Shown piece after piece: positions 13,870-24,117 of a DNA stretch of 48,673 nt. Source of the stretch: Cellulomonas sp. ACRRI (GTDB lineage Bacteria; Actinomycetota; Actinomycetes; Actinomycetales; Cellulomonadaceae). Below the pieces are notes generated by a model that saw only the letters and a list, made by a program, of their open reading frames with translations, made no database searches and was not told where the DNA came from. Location: assembly GCF_022346185.1 (NCBI RefSeq), contig NZ_JAKRMS010000013.1, positions 1 through 48,673 of the forward strand, given 5' to 3'. Position 1 is the stretch's first letter. Each line of letters starts with the position of its first letter. The position numbers and the translations under genes are program-made.

Positions 13870-15366
13870 TCAGATGCCGAGCTGGTACACGCCCCAGTAC
13901 GCCAGCACCACCAGCAGGGCGGCGCTGGCGGCGCAGGTGCCCCACAGGACGGCGTGCCCGAGCACCCCGTGCGCCATCGGCTCCCCTGCCCGCCGCAGCC
14001 GGCGCAGGCGCACCACGACGGCCGCCGCCGCGGACACCGCGACCAGCCCGAGCAGCCGCACGCCGATCCAGCCGCCCTGCACGACCCAGCCGTTGCGCTC
14101 GTAGCCGACCGCGAGCCGCGCCACCGCCACGAGGTACCAGACCAGCACGACGACGGTCGCGACCGACGCCGCGGACAGCAGCGCCAGCCGCCGGGTGAGC
14201 GCGCGGTCCCGGCCCGGGCCGGGCTCCTGGCCCCGCACCCGCCGGACCCCGACGACCGCGAGCCGCCCGGCGGGCAGCAGCACCAGCACGCCGACGGCGC
14301 CCACGACCAGGAACAGCAGCACGTCGCCGTCCCCCAGCCACCGCGGCTGCGGCACCGGGCCGGCCCAGTACAGCTGCTCCGGCTGCTGGCCGGCGATCCG
14401 CGGCGGCGCGGCCGCGGTCTCCGGCAGCCCCAGCACCCAGCCGGACAGGTCGTGCAGGAACGACGGCGCCACCACCGCGTCCACCCGGATGCCGTGGTCG
14501 GCGCCGCGGTAGTACCGCACGGTGTAGTCGGTGTTCCCGGCGATCGCCAGGTCGCGGATGATCTGCTCCGCCCCCTGGACGACCGGCATGGACGCGTCGG
14601 CGGTGCCGTAGACGACCAGCACCGGCTGGGTCATCCGGCGCTGGTACGGCGCGACGTCGAAGTCGGCGTAGTCGAGCCCGCCGCCGGGCAGGGACATGCC
14701 GACGGCCCGCGGGATGGCCCGGAACACCTGCTGCGGGACGCCCGTGTTCCGCAGGTAGGAGTCGACGGCGAACGCGGCCTGCTGCCGCGGCGGCACGACC
14801 GGCGCGGACGCGAGCACCACGAACGCGACGTCCGGCTGCTCCGCGGCCATGACCGGGGCGATCCAGGCGCCCTCGCTCTCGGCGTAGACGCCGACGCGCG
14901 CCGGGTCGACGCCGGGCACGCCGCGCAGCAGGTCGAACGAGCGCAGGTAGTCGTCGGCCATCGCCACGTAGTCGCGGTGCCGCAGCGTGTACGTGTCCAG
15001 CCGCTTGTTCGGCACCAGGGCCGCGACGCCCGACTCCGCGAGCGCCCGCGCCTGGTCGACGAACGCGTCCTCGTACCTCCCCGTCCCCGCGCCGTGCACG
15101 AACACGACGCCGGGGACGTCGCCCTCGACGCCGATCGGCTCCAGCAGCCGCGCCTCGACGTCCGTCCCGTCGAGCGAGACGGTGACCACCGAGGACCGCA
15201 CCGGGTAGGTGCCGAGGGCGGGCGCCCCGGTGATCGCCGTGGACGACGCCTGGACGGTCAGCGGGTCGGTCAGCGGGACCGGCGCCCACTGCGGGCCCAT
15301 GAGGGCGCCGAGCACGGCGAGCACCACCGCGCCCACGACGGTCCCCGCGGCGGTCCGGTAGCGCAC
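13870..15366 (-). CDS. Membrane-anchored alpha/beta hydrolase with C-terminal membrane helices
   Basis: A 498-residue protein. An N-terminal helix (residues 8-26) leads to an extracytoplasmic hydrolase domain (about 50-330), followed by four hydrophobic helices between about 350 and 495. The hydrolase core has VVFVHGAGTG as oxyanion region, nucleophile Ser in YAESEGAW, acid Asp in YGTADAS and His in GADHGI, all in the expected order for a peptidase S9/DLH-like alpha/beta hydrolase. The substrate is unknown. Fusion to a bundle of C-terminal membrane helices is uncommon and would hold the catalytic domain at the outer face of the membrane. It lies between the housekeeping era cluster and the kinase operon, on the same strand as both, without evident coupling to either. 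Confidence 0.85.
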   Translation of the reverse strand: MRYRTAAGTVVGAVVLAVLGALMGPQWAPVPLTDPLTVQASSTAITGAPALGTYPVRSSVVTVSLDGTDVEARLLEPIGVEGDVPGVVFVHGAGTGRYEDAFVDQARALAESGVAALVPNKRLDTYTLRHRDYVAMADDYLRSFDLLRGVPGVDPARVGVYAESEGAWIAPVMAAEQPDVAFVVLASAPVVPPRQQAAFAVDSYLRNTGVPQQVFRAIPRAVGMSLPGGGLDYADFDVAPYQRRMTQPVLVVYGTADASMPVVQGAEQIIRDLAIAGNTDYTVRYYRGADHGIRVDAVVAPSFLHDLSGWVLGLPETAAAPPRIAGQQPEQLYWAGPVPQPRWLGDGDVLLFLVVGAVGVLVLLPAGRLAVVGVRRVRGQEPGPGRDRALTRRLALLSAASVATVVVLVWYLVAVARLAVGYERNGWVVQGGWIGVRLLGLVAVSAAAAVVVRLRRLRRAGEPMAHGVLGHAVLWGTCAASAALLVVLAYWGVYQLGI

Positions 15367-15434
15367 GTCGCGATTATCCCCACCCCGGTGCTCCCCCGGG
15401 GGGACCTCCCGGTCGCGCTGAGTGGTCGCGGCGC

Positions 15435-16352
15435 TCAGAAGCCCAGCCGCCCGAGCTGCTTCGGGTCGCGCTGCCAGTCCTTCGCGACCTTGACGTGCAG
15501 GTCCAGGTACACCCGGGACCCGAGCAGGGCCTCGATCCCGCGGCGCGCGCGGGTGCCGACCTCACGGAGCCGCGAGCCGCCCCGGCCGATGACGATGGCC
15601 TTCTGGCTGTCGCGCTCGACGAACAGGTGCACCCGGACGTCGAGCATCGGGGTCTCGCCGTCGCCGGTCTCCCGGGGCACGATCTCGTCCACCACGACCG
15701 CGAGCGAGTGCGGCAGCTCGTCGCGCACGCCCTCGAGGGCGGCCTCGCGGACCAGCTCGGCGACCATCACGGCCTCCGGCTCGTCGGTCAGCTCGCCCTC
15801 CGGGTACAGCGCGGGGCCCTCCGGGAGGTGCCCGACGAGCACCTGCTCGACGACGTCGACCTGGTAGCCCGACTCCGCGGACACCGGCACGATGTCGGCC
15901 CAGTCGCCGAGCTCGGACACCGCGAGCAGGTGCTCCGCGAGGCGCTGCTTGCCGACCAGGTCCGCCTTGGTGGCGATCGCGACCACCGGCGTGCGGCGGC
16001 CGAGCTGGGCGAGCTGCTCGGCGATGAACCGGTCGCCCGGGCCGACCTTCTGGTCCGACGGCAGGCAGAACCCCACGACGTCGACCTCGGTGAGCGTGTC
16101 CCGCACCAGGTCGTTCAGCCGCTCGCCGAGCAGCGTCCGCGGGCGGTGCAGCCCGGGCGTGTCCACCAGGACGAGCTGGGCGTCGGGGCGGTGCACGATG
16201 CCGCGGATCGTGTGCCGGGTGGTCTGCGGCCGCCCGGAGGTGATCGCGACCTTCTGGCCGACCAGCGCGTTGGTGAGCGTCGACTTGCCGGCGTTGGGCC
16301 GGCCGACGAGGCAGGCGAAGCCGGAACGGTGGGGCACGGGGGTCTGGGTCAT
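15435..16352 (-). CDS. era: GTPase Era
   Basis: A 305-residue GTPase of usual Era length. The G domain shows GRPNAGKS (G1), the G2 Thr region [12 protein letters not shown] (G3) and TKAD (G4). The C-terminal KH domain has [12 protein letters not shown]. Era binds the 3' end of 16S rRNA and is needed for small-subunit assembly. Its start lies one base past the CNNM/CorC gene stop, and with ybeY and phoH it forms the classic actinobacterial phoH-ybeY-corC-era order. Confidence 0.98.
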   Translation of the reverse strand: MTQTPVPHRSGFACLVGRPNAGKSTLTNALVGQKVAITSGRPQTTRHTIRGIVHRPDAQLVLVDTPGLHRPRTLLGERLNDLVRDTLTEVDVVGFCLPSDQKVGPGDRFIAEQLAQLGRRTPVVAIATKADLVGKQRLAEHLLAVSELGDWADIVPVSAESGYQVDVVEQVLVGHLPEGPALYPEGELTDEPEAVMVAELVREAALEGVRDELPHSLAVVVDEIVPRETGDGETPMLDVRVHLFVERDSQKAIVIGRGGSRLREVGTRARRGIEALLGSRVYLDLHVKVAKDWQRDPKQLGRLGF

Positions 16353-16353
16353 G

Positions 16354-17670
16354 TCAGTGGTCCGTCGGTTCGGGGATGGGGGCGGCCGCGCGGTCGGCGG
16401 TCTCGCGGGGCTCGCCGGGCTGGTCGTCGTCGTCGGGCTCCGGGGCGCGGGAGACGAGCACCCGCGCGACCCGCTTGCGCCGGCCCTCCGTGCCCTGCGC
16501 GACGAGGCGCAGGCCGTGGATCTCGCCCGCCGAGCCCGGGATCGGCACCTTGCCGAGCGCCTTGGCCAGCAGGCCGCCGGCGGTGTCCACGTCGTCGTCG
16601 TCGACGTCGAGCCCGAACAGCTCGCCGAGCTCGTCCTTGGCGAGCCGGGCCGGCACCAGGAACGTCCCGCCGCCCAGGTCCTCGACCTGCGGGGCGTGCG
16701 GGTCGTGCTCGTCGGTCAGCTCGCCGACGATCTCCTCCAGGGCGTCCTCGATCGTCACCAGGCCGGCGATGCCGCCGTACTCGTCGACGACCATCGCGAT
16801 GTGGCTGGCGCCGGCCTGCAGCTCGCGCAGCAGCTCGTCGACCGGCTTGGACTCGGGGACGAACACGGCGGGCCGCACCAGCGACCCGGCGGGCGCCTCC
16901 GCGCCCTCCGGGTCGTCCTGCATCCGGCGCACCAGGTCCTTGAGGTAGAGCACGCCCCGCAGGTCGTCCACGCCCTCGCCGACCACCGGGACCCGGGAGT
17001 AGCCGGACCGCAGCAGCAGCGACAGCACCTTGCGCAGCGGCGTGGCCTCGTGCGTGGTGACCATGTCGGTGCGCGGCACCATCACCTCGCGGGTCAGGGT
17101 GTCGCCGAGCCCGAGCACCGAGCGCACCATCGCGCGCTCGTCCAGGTCGATCGCCGGCGACTCCCCGACGCGCTCGACCATCTCGCGCAGCTCCTCGGAG
17201 TCCAGGTCGGTGCCCGCCGCCGGGGCGACCCGGACCAGCGGGCCGGCGACCGACCGCACGGCGAGCAGCAGGCGGGACGTCGTGGTGAGCACCTGGCGCG
17301 GGTACCGCTGGCCGAGCGACCGCGGGCTCAGCCGGGCCAGCACCACCGTGAGGAAGGCGCAGGCGAGCACCGCCACCACCAGCTCGGCCGCCCAGGGCAG
17401 CGACGAGGCTGCGATCGCGAGCGTGAGGCAGACGGCCGCGACCATCTCGCACAGCAGCCGGACGACGCCCGCCGACCCCGCGACGGCGGTCCGGTCCTCG
17501 GTGAGGCGGCGCACCCGCTCCGCGGCGGGGTGCCGGGACGCCAGCAGGTCGGCGACGACGCCGCGGGACAGCCGCAGCACCGCCGCCTCGCCCGCGGACA
17601 GCACGGCCGCCACGAGCACGGCCAGGACCGTCAGGGCGGCGAGCAGCCCGAGAGGGACGCCGGCGGTCAT
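16354..17670 (-). CDS. CNNM/CorC (HlyC) family transporter-like protein with CBS pair
   Basis: A 438-residue protein starting at ATG 17670, overlapping the ybeY stop (ATGA). The N-terminal DUF21 membrane domain (about residues 1-150) has several helices and a shared [13 protein letters not shown] segment. A CBS-domain pair (about 195-325) includes [10 protein letters not shown] and [24 protein letters not shown]. The C-terminal CorC_HlyC domain follows, with an acidic loop [14 protein letters not shown], then a charged disordered tail. The family is linked to magnesium/cobalt homeostasis, with CBS domains binding nucleotide. In actinobacteria it is routinely encoded between ybeY and era. Confidence 0.95.
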   Translation of the reverse strand: MTAGVPLGLLAALTVLAVLVAAVLSAGEAAVLRLSRGVVADLLASRHPAAERVRRLTEDRTAVAGSAGVVRLLCEMVAAVCLTLAIAASSLPWAAELVVAVLACAFLTVVLARLSPRSLGQRYPRQVLTTTSRLLLAVRSVAGPLVRVAPAAGTDLDSEELREMVERVGESPAIDLDERAMVRSVLGLGDTLTREVMVPRTDMVTTHEATPLRKVLSLLLRSGYSRVPVVGEGVDDLRGVLYLKDLVRRMQDDPEGAEAPAGSLVRPAVFVPESKPVDELLRELQAGASHIAMVVDEYGGIAGLVTIEDALEEIVGELTDEHDPHAPQVEDLGGGTFLVPARLAKDELGELFGLDVDDDDVDTAGGLLAKALGKVPIPGSAGEIHGLRLVAQGTEGRRKRVARVLVSRAPEPDDDDQPGEPRETADRAAAPIPEPTDH

Positions 17671-18119
17671 CGTCCTGCGAGGAAGGTCAGCAGCAGCTGG
17701 CGCTGCAGGCCGAACATCTCCTTCTCCTCCTCCGGCTCCGCGTGGTCGTAGCCCAGCAGGTGCAGGATCCCGTGCGTGGTCAGCAGCAGCAGCTCCTCGA
17801 CGGTCGAGTGCCCGGCGGTGCGCGCCTGCTCCACGGCGACCTCGGGGCACAGCACGACGTCGCCGAGCAGCCCGGCGGGCGTCGGCTCGTCGGCGCGGCC
17901 GGGGCGCAGCTCGTCCATCGGGAACGACAGCACGTCCGTGGGGCCGGGCTCGTCCATCCACTTCACGTGCAGGTCCGTCATGACCTCGGTGTCGACGAAC
18001 AGGATCGACAGGTCGGTCTGCGGGTGCACGTGCATCTGGTCCAGGACGAAGCGGGCGAGCGCGGCGAACTCCGCCTCGTCGACCTCGTGGCCGGACTCGT
18101 TGTTGACCTCGATGCTCAT
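17667..18119 (-). CDS. ybeY: Endoribonuclease YbeY
   Basis: A 150-residue protein with the zinc-binding motif [12 protein letters not shown] (HxxxHxxxxxH) near the C-terminus and TDVLSFPM, both diagnostic of YbeY. This single-strand endoribonuclease takes part in 16S rRNA 3'-end maturation and 70S quality control. The start at 18119 follows phoH after about 50 bases, and the stop overlaps the CNNM gene, consistent with one transcript with phoH. Confidence 0.97.
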   Translation of the reverse strand: MSIEVNNESGHEVDEAEFAALARFVLDQMHVHPQTDLSILFVDTEVMTDLHVKWMDEPGPTDVLSFPMDELRPGRADEPTPAGLLGDVVLCPEVAVEQARTAGHSTVEELLLLTTHGILHLLGYDHAEPEEEKEMFGLQRQLLLTFLAGR

Positions 18120-18171
18120 CTCGGGGCCCCCGCGGAAGCGCGAGCGCAGCGAGCGGTTTCGTGGGGTGAGT

Positions 18172-19182
18172 TCATCTCTTGGTGCTGTCCCAGCGTGCGT
18201 AGGCGTCGATGATGTCGCTGACCAGGCGGTGGCGGACGACGTCGGAGGAGGACATCCGGCAGAAGGCGACGTCGTCCACGTCGTCGAGGATCGACTCCAC
18301 GACGCGGAGGCCGGAGGTCGTGCCGGACGGCAGGTCGACCTGGGTGACGTCGCCGGTCACGACCACCTTGGAGCCGAAGCCCAGGCGGGTGAGGAACATC
18401 TTCATCTGCTCGGCGGAGGTGTTCTGCGCCTCGTCCAGGATGATGAAGGAGTCGTTGAGGGTGCGGCCGCGCATGTAGGCGAGCGGCGCGACCTCGATCG
18501 TGCCCGCCTCCATCAGCCGCGGGATCGACTCCGGGTCGACCATGTCGTGCAGCGCGTCGTACAGCGGCCGCAGGTAGGGGTCGATCTTGTCGCTGAGCGA
18601 GCCGGGCAGGAACCCGAGCCGCTCCCCCGCCTCGACCGCCGGGCGGGTGAGCACGATGCGGTTGACCTGGCGGGCCTGCAGCGCCTGCACGGCCTTGGCC
18701 ATCGCCAGGTAGGTCTTGCCGGTGCCGGCCGGGCCGATGCCGAACGTGATCGTGTTCCGGTCGATCGCGTCGACGTACTCCTTCTGGCCGGCCGTCTTGG
18801 CCCGGATGGTGCGGCCGCGGCTGGACAGGATGTTGAACGTCAGGACGTCGGCCGGGCGCGTGGCGGTGCCGGCGGTGAGCATCGCGACGGACCGCGTCAC
18901 GACGTCCGGGGTGAGCGGGGTGCCGGCGACGGCGGTCTCGACCAGCTCGTCGACGAGGCGCGCCACGAGGGCGACGTCCCCGGCGGGGCCGGCCAGGGTG
19001 ATCTCGTTGCCCCGCACGTGCACGTCGACCGTGCGGAAGCCGCTCTCCACGGCGCGCAGGACCTGGTCGTCCATCCCCAGGAGCTCGACCATGGACACGC
19101 TCGACGGGATCGTGATCCGGTGCTCGACCCGGGCGGCGCCGGGGAGCGATCGCCGCGGGCGATCAGGTGTGGTCTCGGCCAT
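18172..19182 (-). CDS. phoH: PhoH-family ATPase
   Basis: A 336-residue protein starting at ATG 19182 ([11 protein letters not shown]); further upstream frame exists to 19356 but reads as low-complexity Pro/Gly sequence. The N-terminal domain carries the [12 protein letters not shown] strand pattern, and the PhoH ATPase core has Walker [12 protein letters not shown], Walker [10 protein letters not shown] and [11 protein letters not shown]. PhoH proteins are cytoplasmic ATPases of incompletely known role, probably in RNA metabolism, matching the linkage to ybeY and era. It is the first gene of that group and is divergent from ppdK across a 205-base spacer that must hold both promoters. I could not assign confident -10/-35 boxes there. 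Confidence 0.96.
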   Translation of the reverse strand: MAETTPDRPRRSLPGAARVEHRITIPSSVSMVELLGMDDQVLRAVESGFRTVDVHVRGNEITLAGPAGDVALVARLVDELVETAVAGTPLTPDVVTRSVAMLTAGTATRPADVLTFNILSSRGRTIRAKTAGQKEYVDAIDRNTITFGIGPAGTGKTYLAMAKAVQALQARQVNRIVLTRPAVEAGERLGFLPGSLSDKIDPYLRPLYDALHDMVDPESIPRLMEAGTIEVAPLAYMRGRTLNDSFIILDEAQNTSAEQMKMFLTRLGFGSKVVVTGDVTQVDLPSGTTSGLRVVESILDDVDDVAFCRMSSSDVVRHRLVSDIIDAYARWDSTKR

Positions 19183-19387
19183 GTGCTCGGCGTGCGCCGT
19201 GCGCTCCGTTCCTCGAGGAGGTGCTGGTCCCCCCATCCTACCGACCGCCGCCGACGGACCGCCCCCGGATTCTCCCCGCCGCGTGGCGCCTCCGCCAGGT
19301 ACCGATGGCCCTACCGGACCGCGACCGCGGGGAGCACAGTAGGAGGGCGGGTGCAACGACGCCCCCGCGGTCGTACCGGAGGTGCAC

Positions 19388-22099
19388 GTGGCCAGCTACG
19401 TCCAGGACTTCTCCGAGGGTGGCAAGGACCAGAAGGACCTGCTCGGCGGCAAGGGCGCGAACCTCGCCGAGATGACCCGCCTCGGCCTGCCGGTGCCGCC
19501 CGGCTTCACCATCACCACCGACGCCTGCCGCGCCTACATGCGCACCGGGCACCTGCCGCCCGAGCTGCGCGTGCAGGTCACGATGGCGCTGCGCCGGCTC
19601 GAGGACGCGCTGGGTCGCGGGCTGGGCGACTTCCACGAGCCGCTGCTCGTCTCCGTGCGCTCCGGCGCCAAGTTCTCCATGCCCGGGATGATGGAGACCG
19701 TGCTGAACGTCGGGCTCAACGACGCGTCCGTCATCGGGCTCGCCGAGCTCGCGCAGGACGAGCGGTTCGCGTGGGACTCCTACCGGCGCCTGATCCAGAT
19801 GTTCGGCAGGACCGTCCTCGACATCGACGGCGACCTGTTCGCCGACACGCTCGACAAGGCGAAGGCGGCGAAGGGCGTCGAGCAGGACGTCGACCTCGAC
19901 GCGGCGGACCTGCGCCAGCTCGTCGAGGCGTACAAGGACATCGTCCGCTCCGAGTCGGGTCGCGAGTTCCCGCAGCACCCGCGCGAGCAGCTCGACCTGG
20001 CGATCGTCGCGGTGCTGCGGTCCTGGAACACCGACCGCGCCCGGCTGTACCGGCGCCGCGAGCGCATCCCGGACGACCTCGGCACCGCGGTCAACGTCGT
20101 CAGCATGGTGTTCGGCAACCTCGGGCCGACCTCCGGCACCGGCGTGGCGTTCACCCGCGACCCCGCCACCGGCCACTCCGGCGACTACGGGGACTACCTG
20201 GCGAACGCCCAGGGCGAGGACGTCGTGGCCGGCATCCGGAACACGCTGAGCCTGGCCGAGATGGAGCAGGTGTCCCCGCAGGCCTACGGCGAGCTGCGCC
20301 AGGCCATGCGCCGGCTGGAGACGCACTACCGCGACCTGTGCGACGTCGAGTTCACCGTCGAGCGCGGCAAGCTCTGGATGCTGCAGACCCGGGTCGGCAA
20401 GCGCACGGCACCGGCCGCGTTCCGGATCGCCACCCAGCTGGTCGACGAGCACCTCATCACGATGGACGAGGCGCTGGCCCGGGTCAGCGGCGCGCAGCTC
20501 TCCCAGCTGATGTTCCCCCGGTTCGACGCCCGCGCCGAGCGCACCCTGCTCACCACCGGCATGGCCGCCTCCCCCGGCGCCGCGGTGGGTCACGCCGTGT
20601 TCGACTCGGCGACGGCGGAGGCGCGCGCCGCCGCCGGCGAGGACGTCGTGCTGATCCGCCGGGAGACCAACCCGGACGACCTCGGCGGCATGATCGCCGC
20701 GGTCGGCGTGCTCACCGCCCGCGGCGGCAAGACGTCCCACGCGGCGGTCGTGGCGCGCGGCATGGGCCTGACCTGCGTGGTCGGTGCCGACGCGCTCGTC
20801 ATCGACCCCGCGGCGCGGTCGATGACGGTGGCCGGGCACGAGGTGGCCGAGGGCGACGTCGTCGCGATCGACGGCTCCACCGGCGAGGTCTACCTCGGCG
20901 CCGTGCCGGTCGTCCCCTCCCCCGTCAGCACGTACCTCGGCGAGGGCATCGACGCCGCGCTGGCGCTGGCCGGGCAGGACGAGGAGACGGCCGAGCTCGT
21001 CCGGTCCGTGGACCGCATCCTCACCCACGCCGACGACACCCGGCGGCTGCGGGTGCACGCCAACGCCGACACCGCCGAGGACGCCCGCCGGGCGCGCACC
21101 CTCGGCGCCCAGGGCATCGGGCTGTGCCGCACCGAGCACATGTTCCTCGGCGAGCGGCGGGTGCTGGTCGAGCGGGTCGTGCTCGCCGACGACGACGCGG
21201 AGCGCCAGGCGGCGCTGGACGCCCTGCTGCCGCTGCAGCGCGAGGACTTCCGCGCGCTGCTCACCGAGATGGACGGCCTGCCGACCACCATCCGGCTCAT
21301 CGACCCGCCGCTGCACGAGTTCCTGCCCGACCTCACCGACCTGGCCGTGAAGGTGGCGCTCGCCCGGGAGCGCGGCGAGGAGGACGACCACGACACCCGG
21401 CTGCTGGCCGCGGTGCGCCGGATGCACGAGGCCAACCCGATGCTCGGGCTGCGCGGCGTGCGGCTCGGCCTGGTGGTGCCCGGGCTGTTCGCCCTGCAGA
21501 TCCGCGCGGTCTGCGAGGCGGCTGCCGACCGGCTCGAGGCCGGCGGCACGCCGCACGCGGAGATCATGGTGCCGCTGGTCGGCTCCGTGATGGAGCTGCA
21601 CCTGGTCCGCGACGAGGCGCTGCGGATCATGGCCGAGGTCGGCGCCGCCCGCGGGGTCGACCTGGACCTCCCGGTCGGCGTCATGATCGAGCTGCCGCGC
21701 GCGGCGCTCACCGCCGACCGGATCGCCGAGGTCGCGCAGTTCTTCTCGTTCGGCACCAACGACCTCACGCAGACCACGTGGGGCTTCTCCCGGGACGACG
21801 TCGAGGGGGCGTTCTTCCCGGAGTACCTCGCGAACGGGGTGCTCACCGTGTCCCCGTTCGAGACCATCGACACGAAGGGCGTCGGTCGGCTCGTCCGCAT
21901 CGCCGTGGAGGAGGGCCGGGCGACCCGCCCGGACCTCACGGTCGGCGTCTGCGGCGAGCACGGTGGTGACCCGGAGTCGATCCGGTTCTTCGACTCGGTG
22001 GGCCTGGACTACGTGTCCTGCTCGCCGTTCCGGGTTCCGGTCGCGCGGCTCGAGGCCGGCAGGGCCGCGATCCAGGGAGCCGACTCCGACGCCCGGTGA
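19388..22099 (+). CDS. ppdK: Pyruvate, phosphate dikinase
   Basis: A 903-residue enzyme catalysing pyruvate + ATP + Pi to and from PEP + AMP + PPi. I chose GTG at 19388 because GGAGG (19378-19382) lies 5 bases upstream; the in-frame GTG at 19382 overlaps that site. The N-terminal ATP-grasp part begins with LLGGKGANLAEMTRLG. The swivelling domain carries the phosphorylated His in GGKTSHAAV (H451). The C-terminal PEP-binding barrel has GLCRTEHMF, SFGTNDLTQ and catalytic Cys in VCGEHGGDP (C855). Length is normal for the family. It can serve PPi-dependent glycolysis, known in cellulolytic actinobacteria and clostridia, or gluconeogenesis. It is a single-gene transcript convergent with the ABC permease gene. 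Confidence 0.98.
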   Translation: MASYVQDFSEGGKDQKDLLGGKGANLAEMTRLGLPVPPGFTITTDACRAYMRTGHLPPELRVQVTMALRRLEDALGRGLGDFHEPLLVSVRSGAKFSMPGMMETVLNVGLNDASVIGLAELAQDERFAWDSYRRLIQMFGRTVLDIDGDLFADTLDKAKAAKGVEQDVDLDAADLRQLVEAYKDIVRSESGREFPQHPREQLDLAIVAVLRSWNTDRARLYRRRERIPDDLGTAVNVVSMVFGNLGPTSGTGVAFTRDPATGHSGDYGDYLANAQGEDVVAGIRNTLSLAEMEQVSPQAYGELRQAMRRLETHYRDLCDVEFTVERGKLWMLQTRVGKRTAPAAFRIATQLVDEHLITMDEALARVSGAQLSQLMFPRFDARAERTLLTTGMAASPGAAVGHAVFDSATAEARAAAGEDVVLIRRETNPDDLGGMIAAVGVLTARGGKTSHAAVVARGMGLTCVVGADALVIDPAARSMTVAGHEVAEGDVVAIDGSTGEVYLGAVPVVPSPVSTYLGEGIDAALALAGQDEETAELVRSVDRILTHADDTRRLRVHANADTAEDARRARTLGAQGIGLCRTEHMFLGERRVLVERVVLADDDAERQAALDALLPLQREDFRALLTEMDGLPTTIRLIDPPLHEFLPDLTDLAVKVALARERGEEDDHDTRLLAAVRRMHEANPMLGLRGVRLGLVVPGLFALQIRAVCEAAADRLEAGGTPHAEIMVPLVGSVMELHLVRDEALRIMAEVGAARGVDLDLPVGVMIELPRAALTADRIAEVAQFFSFGTNDLTQTTWGFSRDDVEGAFFPEYLANGVLTVSPFETIDTKGVGRLVRIAVEEGRATRPDLTVGVCGEHGGDPESIRFFDSVGLDYVSCSPFRVPVARLEAGRAAIQGADSDAR

Positions 22100-22102
22100 G
22101 GG

Positions 22103-22165
22103 GGCGCGCGCGGCGCCGCCCGCCCGGTTGGGACACCGGGGAGGCGGCGGCGCGGCGCCCGGCCC
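22103..22165. terminator. Imperfect GC hairpin between convergent ppdK and permease genes
   Basis: The 81-base gap after ppdK holds a long imperfect inverted repeat (GCGCCGCCCGCCCGGT paired with ACCGGGGAGGCGGCGG, loop TGGGAC). It lies between two converging genes and could end transcription from both sides. No U-tract is present, as is common in very GC-rich genomes. Confidence 0.4.
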
Positions 22166-22180
22166 GCCCGCGGCGGACCG

Positions 22181-23125
22181 CTACTTCACGGCACCCGAGA
22201 GCAGGCCGCTGACGTAGTACTTCTGCAGCAGCAGGTAGATCACGATGCACGGCACGACCGTCACCGTGACCCCTGCCTGCATGACGCCCCAGTCCAGCTG
22301 GTTGTTCTGCCCGGACGCCAGCATCTGCAGGCTGACCGGCAGGGTGTACCTGTCCTGGTCCACCAGCAGGATCAGCGTCGCGAAGAACTCGTTCCACGCG
22401 GTGAAGAACGTGAGCAGCGCGGTGGAGATCACGCCCGGCAGCGCCACCGGCAGCAGCACGCGGCGCATCGCGCCGAGCGTCCCGCAGCCGTCGATCATCG
22501 CGGCCTCCTCCAGGCTGCCGGGCAGCGCCGCGAACGTGTTCCGCATGAGGAACAGCCCGAACGGCAGGCTGAACGTCGCGATCACCAGGATCAGCCCGGG
22601 CAGCGAGCCGAGCAGGCCGAGGTTCCGCAGGATCAGGAACAGCGGGGTGATGATCGCCTGGAACGGCACCATGAACGCGACCAGGGCCAGGAAGAAGATG
22701 AACCCCGAGCCCCGGAACGGCAGCTTGGCGAACCCGTAGCCGGCCAGCGTGGCGACCACGGTGGTCAGCAGCGTCACGGACACCGACACCAGCACCGAGT
22801 TGCCGAGCGAGCGCAGCAGGCTGATCCCGGACGAGGAGTCCGCGAGCGCCGCGTAGTTCTCCAGCGACCAGTCGTGCGGGAACATCGTCGGCGGGACCGC
22901 GACGGCCTCGGCGGGCGCCTTGAGGCTCTGCGTGATCATCACGTACAGCGGGTAGAGGAACACGATCGCGAGGCAGAGGCAGACGACCCACCACGCGAGG
23001 CGGGGCATCGACGCGCGGACCTCGGCGATCGTGCGCGGGACCCGGCCGCGGCGGCGGCGCGCCGGGGTCCGGGACGGGTCGGGGGTGGCGAGGGCCGAGG
23101 CGTCGGCGGCGACCAGCGTGCTCAT
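22181..23125 (-). CDS. Carbohydrate ABC transporter permease (MalG/CUT1 type)
   Basis: A 314-residue inner-membrane permease starting at ATG 23125, overlapping the partner permease stop (ATGA). Six membrane helices are visible, beginning with WWVVCLCLAIVFLYPLYVMI. The cytoplasmic EAA loop reads EEAAMIDGCGTLGAMRRVLLPVALPG, which contacts the ATPase subunit. The C-terminus YYVSGLLSGAVK is typical of MalG-like subunits. No ATPase gene is present; CUT1 systems in actinobacteria commonly share one MsiK-type ATPase encoded elsewhere. As part of the GH127 locus it probably imports arabino-oligosaccharides, but the substrate is inferred only. Confidence 0.95.
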   Translation of the reverse strand: MSTLVAADASALATPDPSRTPARRRRGRVPRTIAEVRASMPRLAWWVVCLCLAIVFLYPLYVMITQSLKAPAEAVAVPPTMFPHDWSLENYAALADSSSGISLLRSLGNSVLVSVSVTLLTTVVATLAGYGFAKLPFRGSGFIFFLALVAFMVPFQAIITPLFLILRNLGLLGSLPGLILVIATFSLPFGLFLMRNTFAALPGSLEEAAMIDGCGTLGAMRRVLLPVALPGVISTALLTFFTAWNEFFATLILLVDQDRYTLPVSLQMLASGQNNQLDWGVMQAGVTVTVVPCIVIYLLLQKYYVSGLLSGAVK

Positions 23126-24069
23126 GCGTTGTCCGTGTTCCTCAGCAGGAGCATCTGCAGGGCGCTCACGGCCGCGAGGACGACCATGAGCAGCACCGAC
23201 ATCGCGGCACCGGCGCCGAGCTCGAACTGGATGAAGGAGGTCCGGTAGGTCTGAAACACCGCGGTGATCGTCGAGTTCGACGGCCCGCCGGCGGTCATGA
23301 TGAAGAACTGGTCGAACGCGAGCAGCGACCCGGCGACCGAGAACACCAGCACGAGCGCGAGCGTCGGGCGTAGCAGCGGCAGCGTGATGTGCCGGAAGGC
23401 CTGCCACCGCCCCGCGCCGTCGATGCGCGCGGCCTCGGTCACCTCGACCGGGATGGACTGCAGCCCGGAGGACAGCAGCAGCATCTGCAGGCCGACCACC
23501 TTCCACGTGACCATCGCCAGCACGATGACGAGCGCTGAGGTGAACGTGGCGAAGTAGTTCTGGGACGCGTCCAGGAGGCCGGCCCGCTCCCCGATCGCCG
23601 CGGCCGGGCCGAGGTCGGGCTGGAACAGGTACATCCACAGGTAGGAGGCGGCGGCCATGCCGATGACGACCGGGATGAACCAGATCGTCTGGAACGCCCG
23701 CGCCGCGCGGGTGCCCCCGCGGACCAGCAGCGCCAGCACCAGCGCCACGGCGAACAGCAGCGGCGTGGCGATCAGCGTGTACCGGAGCGTGAACCCGACC
23801 GCCGCGAGGAAGTCGGAGTCGGTCAACGCGTCCGTGTAGTTCTGCAGCCCGACCCAGGTGTGCTCGCCGAGCATCGGCCAGTCGTAGAAGGACATCCGGA
23901 CCGTCTGCGTCAGCGGCCACAGGAAGAACAGGCCGAGCATGACGACGGCCGGCAGGACCATGAGCACGCCGAGCCGGGTGCGCCGGCGGGCGAGGGTGGC
24001 GCGCCTGCGGCGGCGCCGGGGCAGCGCGACGCCGCCGGGTGCGGGTGGGGCCATGACGGGTGCGGTCAT
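23122..24069 (-). CDS. Carbohydrate ABC transporter permease (MalF/CUT1 type)
   Basis: A 315-residue permease with a very basic leader (PRRRRRRATLARRRTR), then six membrane helices starting with VLMVLPAVVMLGLFFLWPL. The EAA loop reads TEAARIDGAGRWQAFRHITLPLLRP. It pairs with the overlapping MalG-type subunit to form the membrane channel. It follows the binding-protein gene after 48 bases and belongs to the same minus-strand transcript as GH127. Confidence 0.95.
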   Translation of the reverse strand: MTAPVMAPPAPGGVALPRRRRRRATLARRRTRLGVLMVLPAVVMLGLFFLWPLTQTVRMSFYDWPMLGEHTWVGLQNYTDALTDSDFLAAVGFTLRYTLIATPLLFAVALVLALLVRGGTRAARAFQTIWFIPVVIGMAAASYLWMYLFQPDLGPAAAIGERAGLLDASQNYFATFTSALVIVLAMVTWKVVGLQMLLLSSGLQSIPVEVTEAARIDGAGRWQAFRHITLPLLRPTLALVLVFSVAGSLLAFDQFFIMTAGGPSNSTITAVFQTYRTSFIQFELGAGAAMSVLLMVVLAAVSALQMLLLRNTDNA

Positions 24070-24117
24070 CGCTCGGAACTCCGTCGTTCGAGGGGGCGCG
24101 GTGCCCCGCGGATGAGG

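Noticed and set aside
15367..15434. CCCCCGGGGGG run after era considered as a terminator
   Set aside because: The palindrome has no room for a loop and no flanking stem, and the downstream hydrolase gene is on the same strand with no sign of separation.
17776..21969. Very long open frame on the plus strand (about 1400 codons)
   Set aside because: It crosses ybeY, phoH and ppdK in the wrong frame or strand, reads as low-complexity Arg/Gly/Ala sequence and has no family motif. Long chance frames are normal at this GC content.
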